DNA of 64,000 nt from assembly GCF_003722355.1 (NCBI RefSeq), contig NZ_QWDD01000004.1, positions 62,001 through 126,000 of the forward strand, read 5' to 3'. The DNA is from Methylocystis hirsuta (lineage in GTDB: Bacteria > Pseudomonadota > Alphaproteobacteria > Rhizobiales > Beijerinckiaceae). Under the pieces are notes generated by a model. The model was not told where the DNA came from and searched no databases. It saw nothing but the letters and a program-made list of their open reading frames with translations. Positions 48,953 to 58,400 of the stretch are shown here, piece by piece (positions within the stretch are counted from its first letter, which is position 1; each line of letters begins with the position of its first letter). The translations under genes and the position numbers were made by a program.

Positions 48953-49442
48953 GACAAGTCGTTGATCTTCGATGGGCGGGCATCATCCGGCGCGTTGCCG
49001 AATTTAATCGGCGCGTCACAGATGAATCGCATGATCACTCCTGCGGAATGAACGGGCTGATACCTGGTTATAGCGGCCCCATGCGTCAGTCTGGCACAAT
49101 TGGGAAACCCTGATATGCCCCCCCGCCCGAGCCAATGGTCGGCGAGCATTTCTCTGAAGACGACGTAACATTGCGCAACTCGGTGCGCGCGGAAATCTTG
49201 AGACAGTAACGGAGAGCCAGACCTCGAGCATGAATGCATCGTTCTGCCGATATGATTTGCGGATCAGTTGAAAACACGAGAAGGGCGCGCTCGCGATGTC
49301 CGCTGGATTTTGGGGTCATCGCAGAATCTTCCCAAAATCGTACGTTAAGGGCGGTTGGCGCGCTGACCAGTCGCAGTTCAACTCCATTTAGCCCCCCGAC
49401 TGCTCAACTCGGAATGCCGATATTTTATTTCTAGGCCAAAAT
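48953..49442. other. Non-coding region before the Tn3 remnant
   Basis: About 490 bases with short frames on both strands, none with a convincing ribosome binding site or family. It may contain a Tn3-type terminal repeat, but I could not define one by eye. Confidence 0.3.
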
Positions 49443-49468
49443 GTTGCGCAAACATTTGTTTGCACAAC
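49443..49468. promoter_or_regulatory. Near-perfect palindrome 13 bases before the Tn3 transposase
   Basis: GTTGCGCAAACA and TGTTTGCACAAC flank a central TT, giving 11 of 12 matched positions. Its place directly before the transposase start at 49482 suggests an operator or a resolution-type site. The function is inferred only from position. Confidence 0.4.
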
Positions 49469-49481
49469 AAGGGGGCCAGCC

Positions 49482-50560
49482 ATGAAGAAGCACGAAATTC
49501 TTTCACCGCAATCCCGTGCTGCGCTATTCGACCCGCCAACAGATCCGGCAGCGATCGTCCGGCACTACACGCTCTCGCCCGACGATTTAGCGCTAATCCG
49601 TCAACGACAGCGTGACGCCAATCGATTGGGATTCGCCGTGCACTTCGCCTATTTGAAATTCCCGGGCCGTGTTCTCGGCAGTGCAGAAGTTCCCTCTTGC
49701 GACATGGTGGCCTTTTTGGCCAGTCAGCTCGGGATCGAATCCGACGCTTACAGTGAATACCACAGCGTGACGAAACCCGTCGGGAGCATATTAGCGACCT
49801 ACAATCGTATCTGCGAGTTCGTCCTTTCAGCCGCGACGATTACCGCTGTATTGCAAGGATCGCTACGACCGAAGCAGTTGGCACCGATTGAGGCGATGTG
49901 ATCGTTGCCGCCATGATTGAATCTCTCCGAGCTCGTGGCATTCTATTACCCGCGGTGACAGTTTTGGAACGCATTGGCCTGGCCGCCCGCGCCCGAAAGC
50001 AGGCTCACAAGAATCTCGTCGAGGGGTTGGAACGGCGGACAATTGCAGGAATGGAGGCGTTGATCGCGGTCAGTGATGACAAAGACCGCACGCCGCTCGC
50101 GTGGTTACGTGATTGGCCGGAAGCGCCGACCCAGAAGAATTTGCTCGGGATCGTCGAGCGCATGCAATTCGTCCGAGGTCTCGGCGTAGATCCGGATCGG
50201 GAACAACGGATTCATCGCGCGCGCTACAGGGCGATTGCTAAGGAAGCGTCCATTCTCAGCGTCCAGCATCTTTCACGGTTCGATGCACTGCGCCGATTGG
50301 CGACTCTGGTCGTGTTCGCCCGCGAGATGGAAGCGATCCTCACAGACGCCGCGCTCGTAATGTTCGACAAGATGCTTGGCGGCGTGTTCCGCCGCGCCTA
50401 TCGCGCGTACAGAGAAAATGTTGTCCATCGAGCGAAGGCGCTCGATGCTTCGACACGTGCGCTTCTCCACATGGCAAAAGCCATGTTGGCCGCCAAGGCG
50501 TCCGGAGAGGATCAGGTTGCGGCAGTGGAACGCTCGCTCGGTTGGGAACGCTTGAAAAGC
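49482..50560 (+). pseudogene. Tn3-family transposase, truncated and frameshifted
   Basis: It begins MKKHEILSPQSRAALFDPPT and DPAAIVRHYTLSPDDLALIR (DUF4158 domain). The frame shifts near 49835, an in-frame TGA occurs at 49889-49891, and it continues VAAMIESLRARGILLPAVTV, DKDRTPLAWLRDWPEAPTQK and VAAVERSLGWERLKS. Similarity stops at about 50560, so the catalytic DDE half (usual total near 980 residues) is missing. No resolvase was found. Confidence 0.8.
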
Positions 50561-50561
50561 G

Positions 50562-50786
50562 CTGCCAGCGCTGGAGACGGAGCTTCACAGTTGCGGGGGC
50601 GCCTTGCGCCGGCAAATCTTGTAGCTGGCGCTCATGCCAGCCGTGTCGATGGGTCGATCGCTTTCCACAGTCCGGACAGACACCAGACCCGATGGCCATT
50701 GCCGAAATCAGCCATTGGCCATCAATCTGTTCCGCGTCTAAAATCCCTACGCCCTCCCCAAGGGACCAAATTGATTTTCTCGCCAC
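50562..50786 (-). pseudogene. ISL3-family transposase, N-terminal fragment
   Basis: A 75-codon start of an ISL3-type transposase: IWSLGEGVGILDAEQIDGQW, then the zinc-binding segment SGVCPDCGKRSTHRHGWHER and QDLPAQGAPATVKLRLQRW. It abuts the Tn3 fragment on the opposite strand at about 50561, marking an insertion followed by deletion. Confidence 0.7.
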
Positions 50787-50962
50787 GCGGTCAAGCTATG
50801 GCCTCGCTCCAAATCGATCAAGGGCGCAACAGGAAGCGAGGCAGACCCCATTTGATGGCTTTTTGACGCGAAGTTTCATATTCTCAAGGCTTCTCTCCGC
50901 CGTTGACAACTGCACACCGTTGGAACGCGCGTACCGCCAAGTGAGCGTCATTTGCTCCTCTG

Positions 50963-51784
50963 TCATTTAGTGTTTCGGGAGTGCGGGCTGGGCAGATATG
51001 CGACGGACGGCATCCCGCGGATTGGCTGCGGGTAGAGGGCGAGGAGCTCTAGCACCTCGGGTGGCATCTCGGTTTTGACAGGCAGTCCGAGCTCGCGCGC
51101 CTCAGCGGCCGTGATCGCGTAGTCGTGCGTCCAACGGCCGTTCGTCAGCGTCTTGGCGAGCTCCGCAGCGCGGGTCGCGTCCATGCGATCCGCCAAAAGC
51201 TGCGTTGCCGTCTGCTCGAGCTGGGCGAGCGCCTTTTGAGCGATGTCGGCGAGAACGAGGGTTTCATCGTCGATCTCTGCGATGGGCTTTTGCTCGATAA
51301 CACGCAAGAGCGAAACTGCCGGCAGGCCCTCGACCTGCGGTTCGAGCGGCCCCAGCACGGAGTGCCGACACATTACGATCTCGTCTGCGGCGAGCGCAAT
51401 TAATGTCCCGCCCGACATGGCGTAGTGCGGGACAAATATCGTCACCTTGCCCTTGTGCCCGCTGAGCGCCAGCGCAATCTGGGTCGCCGCCAGGTACAAG
51501 CCGCCCGGCGTATGCAGAACCACATCGAGAGGCACGTTCGGATCGGTCAATTGGATCGCGCGCATGACCTCTTCTGAATCGTTCATGTCAAGGTAGCGGA
51601 CGATGGGGAGACCCAAAAGAGTTAGCCGCTCCTCGCGATGAACGAGCAATATCACCCGGGATCCGCGGGCCCGCTCGATCTGTGAGATCTTGCGCTGGCG
51701 CAAGCGCTCGAGAATGAATTGTCTCAACAGCGGCTGCAGCAAAACAAAGATGACGAAGGCCCACAAGATAATGCTGAGGTCCAT
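50963..51784 (-). CDS. SDH-family Clp-fold membrane serine protease
   Basis: A 273-residue protein with an N-terminal membrane anchor (LSIILWAFVIFVLLQPLLRQ) and a Clp/crotonase-fold protease domain. Visible sites: RYLDMNDSEEVMRAI, DVVLHTPGGLYLAATQIALA, and FVPHYAMSGGTLIALAADEI holding the nucleophile Ser. The mid-region EIDDETLVLADIAQKAL is conserved. It is intact between remnants. Relatives cleave membrane or secreted proteins under stress; the target is unknown. Confidence 0.82.
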   Translation of the reverse strand: MDLSIILWAFVIFVLLQPLLRQFILERLRQRKISQIERARGSRVILLVHREERLTLLGLPIVRYLDMNDSEEVMRAIQLTDPNVPLDVVLHTPGGLYLAATQIALALSGHKGKVTIFVPHYAMSGGTLIALAADEIVMCRHSVLGPLEPQVEGLPAVSLLRVIEQKPIAEIDDETLVLADIAQKALAQLEQTATQLLADRMDATRAAELAKTLTNGRWTHDYAITAAEARELGLPVKTEMPPEVLELLALYPQPIRGMPSVAYLPSPHSRNTK

Positions 51785-51989
51785 GGGCCGGCTCCTGAGT
51801 TCCCGATGTTCAAGCGCTACTCGACTTGCTCCCGCAAGCTTACGCGTTGATGATGTGTGACGGCAATGCGCTGTCTCATGCGCGAAAGCTGATCGCTCAT
51901 GTCCTGAGGCCCGTGACTTTCCCCAGCGAGGCTAGGCCAGAAGGTGGCGCAGCCCCGAGTTCTGCGCGATTTGTCGCGCAAGAGAGAGC

Positions 51990-52310
51990 GTGGCGGCCGC
52001 AAGGCGTCAACACAACTATATTGAAAATCTATTAGCGGCCTATGAGGCTGATCCGGCGTCGGTCGCCCTGGGTTGGCGAGAATTCTTCACAGGTCTCAAC
52101 ATGGCGCCCGGAGAGAATGGCAAGCCTTCCGGCCCTTCCTGGGCGAAGCCCGCGTGGGAGCCAGGAGTGAACGGGGAGCTCATCGCGGCGTTGGGCGGGG
52201 ATTGGAGGGCGCGTAAGGCGAAAGCGCCAGCTCCCGTTTCGGCGGAGCGGCCTTTGTCGGGGGAAGAGATCCAAAAGGCGGCGCGCGACACTGTGCCAAG
52301 TCGGTCGGCG
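51990..52310 (+). pseudogene. 2-oxoglutarate dehydrogenase E1, N-terminal fragment
   Basis: A short start of a SucA-like protein: RRQHNYIENLLAAYEADPAS, VALGWREFFTGLNMAPGE, GPSWAKPAWEP and NGELIAALGGDW. After LSGEEIQKAARDTV the family match ends and the sequence becomes unrelated. The full enzyme is about 1,000 residues. A chromosomal functional copy presumably exists elsewhere. Confidence 0.65.
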
Positions 52311-52347
52311 AAGCGACGGTCGGACGCTAATCAAAAAGGCTGGCGAC

Positions 52348-52378
52348 TTCATCGGAGCGGAGTATCCGCTCCGATGAA
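52348..52378. repeat. Perfect 14-bp inverted repeat, 3-base loop
   Basis: TTCATCGGAGCGGA and TCCGCTCCGATGAA flank GTA. It has no T-run, but such stable GC-rich hairpins often occur between genes as repeat units or terminators. A second, imperfect hairpin (CGCCA...TGGCG) lies at 52497-52522, just past the sigma-factor stop. Confidence 0.7.
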
Positions 52379-52527
52379 CTTGAGACCCGACAAAGTTACG
52401 CCGTGTACGCTCGCCTCGAGCATTTTAATCGCAGTCGCCGCCAAGAATGGGGAGACGGGCGCGCTCGGCGCGCTGCTCCCAACCGCTTCGCCAGTGCGCC
52501 ACCGGGCTGAGGCCCGATGGCGGTCGC

Positions 52528-54124
52528 TCAGGCTTCCGCGAAGGTCCGGAGTTTGCGCGCTCTGGACGGATGACGCAACTTCTCGAGCGCCTTCGCTTCA
52601 ATTTGCCGAATCCTTTCCCTTGTCACGCCGAAGGCCTTGCCTCCATCCTCGCCGATCGGAAGGTCCAGGGATGTCGGCTCCTGCCCAAGGGATAACATCC
52701 ACTCGACGCCCTGAACTGGAACCCCGGCCCGGACGGCGATTTTCTCTGTTGCAGGCTGGCGGCCCTGCTCCTGATAGAGCTTTCGCTGTTCCCGCCGGAC
52801 CTTGCTTGCCCTCTCCACCATGTGCACAGGAACGCGGATTGTGCGGCCTTGGTCCATGATGGCGCGCTCGATCGACTGCCGGATCCACCACGATGCATAG
52901 GTCGAGACCTTGACGCCATAGCGATAATCGAACTTCTCGACAGCGCGCATGAGGCCCAAGTTGCCGTCTTGGATCAGATCGAGGAAATCCAAGGAGCTGC
53001 GGCGGCGATATTTCTTTTGCGATCGAGACGACCAAGCGGAGATGGGATCTCACCAACTCCTCGCGCGCACTGTTGACATCCCGCCGAGCTTGACGGACCC
53101 CCGTGACAGTGCGGCGAAGCGTGGCGATGGGTACGCCAGCACGTCCCGCGATTGCCAGGATTTTCGCTTGCAACTCCGCGACACGGGCAGCGTCATGGTG
53201 CGGATGAAGATCTCCGGTCACCTGCAGGAGCTCCCGTTCGGTCTGTTGGAGCGTGCGCTGCTCGCTTTCCAACGCTGCGATGAGATCCGAGACGCGATCC
53301 GGATGCAAGCGTAGGTCCGCCATCTCGCAATCCAATCTCGCAAGTAGATCCCGAACTCGCGCAGCATCCTCTTGGCCAAGATTATGGCCAAGAACGCGGG
53401 TAGCAACACGCATTCGGCTGAGCTGGGTAATCTCGGTGTTAAGCGTAGAAATGCGTTCTATGCGCGCCAGAACGCCCGGCATCAACCGCACCTCGCGGTT
53501 GACAAGACTGAGAGAGGGCGCCTGCTCGCCGGGCGAGCCCCTCGTTTCCATGTCATCGACCCGGACGTCCTGATCGTCCCCGGGACATGCCTCGCGCTCG
53601 GCAACGCCTTGTACGATCTGGTCGTTGTTCCCGCGTCGTAGCGATTCATCAGCCAATACGGAAAAGTCGACGAAATCGCGAAGACGCCGATGGCCTTGCC
53701 GCAACTCGTTGCCCCATTCACGAATCGACTCGATGAGCATGGGAATTTGGCAAAGATGGTGCAAAATGGCCTGCTGGCCCGCTTCGATCCGCTTAGCGAC
53801 GGAGATCTCCTCTTCGCGGGATAGCAACGGGCTGTTTCCCATATGACGGAAATAGGCATTGATCAGATCGCGAGAGAAACTTACGTCATCACGCGGTCCG
53901 CTTTCCTCGCTGATTTCCCGATCTGTAGAGCCTTCACCCGTCGTCTCCGACAGACGCGCGACAGCGCGTGCGGGCGGTCGGGTTGGCCATGCACGATCGA
54001 ACTCGTCAAGAGGCGCCTGCTCGCGTGCGTCAATCATTGCAAGCTGGTCAATGACAGCATCCTGGGGCTCGAGGGAGGCGCCCTCGTTTTCCTCACGAAG
54101 CTGGAAATCCAATAGCGAAGACAT
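52528..54124 (-). pseudogene. RpoD-like sigma-70 factor, frameshift and region 4 deletion
   Basis: The start MSSLLDFQLREENEGASL and region 1.2 (FSRDLINAYFRHMGNSPLLS, REEEISVAKRIEAGQQAILH) lead to region 2 ([15 protein letters not shown]). There an extra A in a run of four (53015-53018) shifts the frame. The other frame resumes [40 protein letters not shown] and [20 protein letters not shown]. After [10 protein letters not shown] about 70 residues of region 4 are lost before [20 protein letters not shown]. The deletion argues that this is real decay; the homopolymer shift alone could be an error. Confidence 0.82.
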
Positions 54125-54617
54125 GGAAGTGATCCTCAAGGTATGCGCCGAGCCAAGCGGGCTTTAAGTGAAACGAATTCAGCCGGCAAAATCCCTCGTT
54201 CCTGAACGTTACGAGGGTTGGCTGGCCGGCGTGCGTCGCCGCATGATTAGCGATTTGGAGCTAAAAATCGCGGTGTGCGCGCCGCGGCGGCATTTTACAG
54301 TCCAGATGGCGCCTGAGACGGAAAAATCAAGGGTTTCAAAGGACTAGGGACCTCTAATTGCGCTTGTCGATCAACGATGCCGAGCAGGCGAAGGTGAATT
54401 TTTTCGGTCGCTGTGCACCTCACCACGCCGTACAAGCTTGGACGAGCGTCCGAAAGCAAATCATTGCCATTACGAAATGGGCGCCTCGGGATGGACGCCC
54501 GACATAGGAGCAACGCACGGTGCCGTTGGAAACGCAAAATGATGGCCGCTTGCACATGCAAGCGGCCAGTCAGGCGCGCCCATAGCTGGTGCACCCCTAT
54601 TCACGTCGGTCGCCAGC
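54125..54617. other. Intergenic, upstream of the sigma-factor gene
   Basis: About 490 bases. A small dyad CCCTCGT...ACGAGGG (54193-54217) lies about 70 bases before the sigma-factor start. No gene was recognised. Confidence 0.3.
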
Positions 54618-54758
54618 TTACGCCGCAAGCTTCAGGTTTGCCGTGGAGGTTTTGCCGGTGCGCCGATCTGTCTGCAGCTCAAACGTTACCCTCTGACCCT
54701 CGCTGAGGGCGTAGATACCGGATCGCTCGAGCACGGTGGCGTGAACGAACACGTCCAT
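54618..54758 (-). pseudogene. Cold-shock protein, C-terminal fragment
   Basis: A 46-codon piece starting MDVFVHATVLERSGIYALSE and ending RRTGKTSTANLKLAA, equal to the second half of a CspA-type fold (DVFVH...L..G...F). The RNA-binding first half (KGTVKWFNxxKGYGFI) is missing. Its apparent ATG falls inside the tail of the AI-2E transporter remnant, so the two genes were joined by a deletion. Confidence 0.65.
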
Positions 54759-55392
54759 ACGACGAAGGTTCCCAGCACCGGCACGATTGCGAGCAGGCCC
54801 ATGATCAGTCCCCACAGAAGCGGGGTAGGGAGATCGAGTCACCAAAACATTGGGCCAGCGAGCGCGCCTTGCGTGACGGCGACAGCACCGATTCCGAAGA
54901 TCGTGGCGTGGATCGTATCGACGATCCTGCCGAACAATTGACGCGTTTCCGCTTCCGAGAGCGGCGACAGACCTCTCAGCGTTTCGAGCGCCGCGGCCCG
55001 ATCTCTCAGTAAGTAGAATAGAAGATAGAAAGTGAGCAAAAACCCGAGCAGTTCTTGCGCGGATCTGCGAACGAACGAGGTCGCTGCGTTTGTAAGCCAA
55101 GAGGCGATCAAGCCGAACAAGGCGGGAAGATCGACTTTCTGCTCGATCCATTGGCTGAACGCCGCAAGCCAGGGGCCTCGGCCAACCGACGCCAGACGCC
55201 CGCTTCGACTTGTGTCTGAACGATGACCGCTCCCTTTGCGGCTTCGTCGACGAGCCGCCCGGTCACGAGCAGTGCGGGCACTACGACGATCAGAACGGAA
55301 AGCATTGCCGCGATCGTCCGGTTCTTCAACCTGGCCTCGATCGCTCGATGAGCCGCCGCGAACAAGACCGCCAGCACCGGCGCCCAGGTGCC
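54759..55392 (-). pseudogene. AI-2E/PerM-family transporter, broken
   Basis: Membrane pieces typical of AI-2E family permeases: WAPVLAVLFAAAHRAIEARL, MLSVLIVVVPALLVTGRLVD, LGFLLTFYLLFYLLRDRAAA, IHATIFGIGAVAVTQGALAG and PLLWGLIMGLLAIVPVLGTF. Frame changes occur near 55140 and a stop follows at GPMFW. The N-terminal helix pair and the last helices are absent. It lies 8 bases after the TPR-ATPase stop. Confidence 0.72.
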
Positions 55393-55400
55393 TCGCGGCG

Positions 55401-58400
55401 TCAGATTCGACTGGACCTGCCGATCAGCGCATGCCGAACGCTTGCAATTGCGCCCACGAGCGGGGGAACCAGGCTCATGCCGAGAACGATCGCCCACATT
55501 TCGATATCCGGCCTCTCCAAATGGAGTAGATGGGCCAGGCCCGGCACGTAGGATGCGGTCAGCAACAGGGCTGTGCAGAAGGCGAGCGCGGCCCACACCC
55601 ATGGATTACGGGTGACCTCGTTACGGAAGAAGCTGGCCTCGGGATCGCGCATGTTGAATGCGTGCCATAGCTGCGCGAACGCCAGCGTCAGGAAACTGAC
55701 CGTTACTGCGGCTCGTTCATCGAGCCCGAGCCAGAGCCGAGCCAAGGCGAGCGCGCCGAACGTCGCAGCGGTCAGGACGAAGCTGTAGAACAGGATCACG
55801 CTCCACTGAGCGTGAGCAAGGATCGACCCTCTCGGGTCGCGCGGTGGTCGCTTAAGCACGTCCTGCTCGCCTTCGCCCATGGCGAGGGCGAAAGCCGGAA
55901 AGACGTCGGTAACGAGGTTCAGAAAAAGAATTTGCAAAGGCAGGAGCGGGAGCGGCAGAGCAGAGATCATCGCAAGGCCGACGACTAGCACTTCGGCTAG
56001 ATTACAGGAGAGCAAATAAACTACGAAACGGCGGATGTTGGCGAAAATGACGCGCCCCTCGCGGACCGCCGCGACGATCGTCGGAAAGGCGTCGTCGAGC
56101 AAGACCATATGGGCCGCCTCTCGCGCGACGTCCGTGCCTCTATGCCCCATGGCGACGCCGATGTCTGCTTGCCGGAGCGCCGGAGCGTCATTGACCCCGT
56201 CCCCCGTCACGGCGACGATCTCGCCAGCAGCCTGGTGAGCACGCACGAGCTCGAGCTTCTCGACCGGGCTGACGCGGGCAAAGACTTCGGTCTGCAGCAG
56301 CCGCTCCCTTTTCTCTATCGCAAGCCGAGCAAGCTCTCGGCCCTCGATCACGCTGGGCGCCTCGCCGCCCAATCCCACAGCGCGCGCGATGCTCTGCGCG
56401 GTCATTGCATGGTCGCCGGTGATCATGACCACCCGGATGCCGGCTTCACGGCAAGCGCGCATCGCCTCGGGCACATTTTCCCGAGGCGGGTCCTCGAGGC
56501 CGATCAGGCCCAGGAGCGTCAAATCCTCGAATGGCGGGCCTCCGGGGTGCGCTTGCACGCGTATGGCGACGGCCAGCACGCGCAGTCCTTCGCTGCCGAG
56601 CTTTTCTGCCCGCGCACGCCACTTCCCACGCGTGGGCTCGTCGAGGGCGGCATCGCCGTCCTCCCCCGCAATGCGCACAGCGCTGGCAAGCACCGCTTCG
56701 GGCGCTCCCTTCACGGCGAAGAAATGGGCGCCGCCATGGCGATGCATGGTCGCCATCATCTTGACGACGGCATCAAAGGGATACTCACGAATCTCGGGGC
56801 TTTCGGCGAGGAGCTGAGCATGATCGAGTCCCGCGAGACGACCCGCGCGCAACAGCGCAAGCTCCATCGGATCGCCGCTGTCCTCCTCCGGGACATGGCC
56901 GAGCGTTGCGTTGTTGCACAGCACGGCGGTCTCGAGGAGACGAGTAAGCTGTGGGCTCCGATCCGGCTCGGCGGAGTCGGCGCCGGGCGCCGTGCGTTCG
57001 AACCCCATCTTGGTCACGCCGACTTCGCCCGATGGAAGCCATATCCTTCGCACCGTCATGCGATTCTCCGTCAGCGTGCCGGTCTTATCGGTGAGGATCA
57101 CCGTCGTCGCGCCGAGGGTCTCGACCGCCGATAGCCGCTCGATCAGCGCATTGTGACGCGCCATGCGCCACATCCCTCGTGCGAGCGCCAGCGTCGCTAC
57201 GATCGGCAATCCTTCCGGGATCGCCGCGACGGCAAGCGCGATTGCGGCTTCGACGATCAGGAACGTATCCCTATTTTGCGTCAATCCGATTCCGCCGATG
57301 AGCGCAGCCAGAATCAGCGTGACCCAGACGAGTTGGCCGGTGAGGCGCGCGAGCTTCTGCTCGAGAGGCGAGATTTCCGGCTCGGCTTCTTCGACGAGCT
57401 TCGAAATGTGACCGAGTTCGGTGGCCATGCCGGTGGCCGCCACGACGCCGACGCCGCTGCCTCGCGTAATGGCCGTGCCCTTGAAGAGCATGGAGGCGCG
57501 ATCGGAAACGCGCGCGTCGGCCGACACGGGCTGGATTATCTTATCGACGTTCGTCGATTCCCCGGTGAACATGGACTCGTCCGCTGCGAGGCTCGACGCT
57601 TCTACGATCCGCAAGTCGGCCGAGACCGCATCGCCAGCCTCGAGGAGAACAATGTCTCCCGGCACAAGGCGCTCGGCCGGGACGAGGCGCGTGCACGCGC
57701 CGCGGCACACCCTCACTGGGTGCGTTCCGAGCGCCCGGAGCGCCTGGATCGAACGCACGGCCCTGATCTCGGCCACAAAACCGATGAGAGCGTTGACTGC
57801 GAGCACGCCGACGATCGCGCTGCCCTCCTCCAATTCTCCGAAATAGAAAGCCGTTCCCGCCGCCACGGCGAGCAGCGCGACCACGGGACTCCGAAACTGA
57901 TGGGCGAGGATGGCGAGTGTTCCGATTCGACGCCGCGCGATGATCGTGTTCAGTCCGTACAGATCGAGCCGCCGCTCCGCTTCCTCCTCGGAAAGCCCCG
58001 TGGCGACAGAGACGCCGAGTGCGCCGAGCACCTCGTCCGCAGACCGTGCGTGGGGGAAGTCTGGAACGGCTCTTTTTTCTTTTTCTTTGCGAAGGTCGCG
58101 GCCTACCGCCTTTTCGTAACGCGCGACGAGAGTATCGGGCGTGTAGCCGCGCTTCACCAGCACCGTTGCGTCCTGATAGCCGCCGCCAACTCCGATCGCA
58201 GAAACGCCCGTGGCGCGTTTGAGCCAGAAGAGCCAAATGGCAAAGGCGATCAGGGCGAAGCCGACGGCGACCACGATCAAGCGGTACGAGGCGCCGAGCG
58301 TCGCAGGCGCGGCCGGGATCGTCGGAGCGGCGGCGGCTGGAGGTGCGGCTCTTTCGATTAGCCTGTTTACTTCGTCGAGCGCTTCTTTCGCTTTGGCGCG

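Noticed and set aside
48687..48965. Apparent small ATPase gene with a Walker B motif
   Set aside because: It lacks Walker A and the permease, and changes frame after ALDE; it is a fragment of the transporter type seen at 12.7 kb.
56109..57134. A 341-codon plus-strand open frame
   Set aside because: Antisense shadow of the P-type ATPase catalytic region.
57153..58361. A 402-codon plus-strand open frame
   Set aside because: It is antisense to the TPR-ATPase, charged and Arg/His-rich with no family features, and typical of shadow frames in GC-rich coding DNA.
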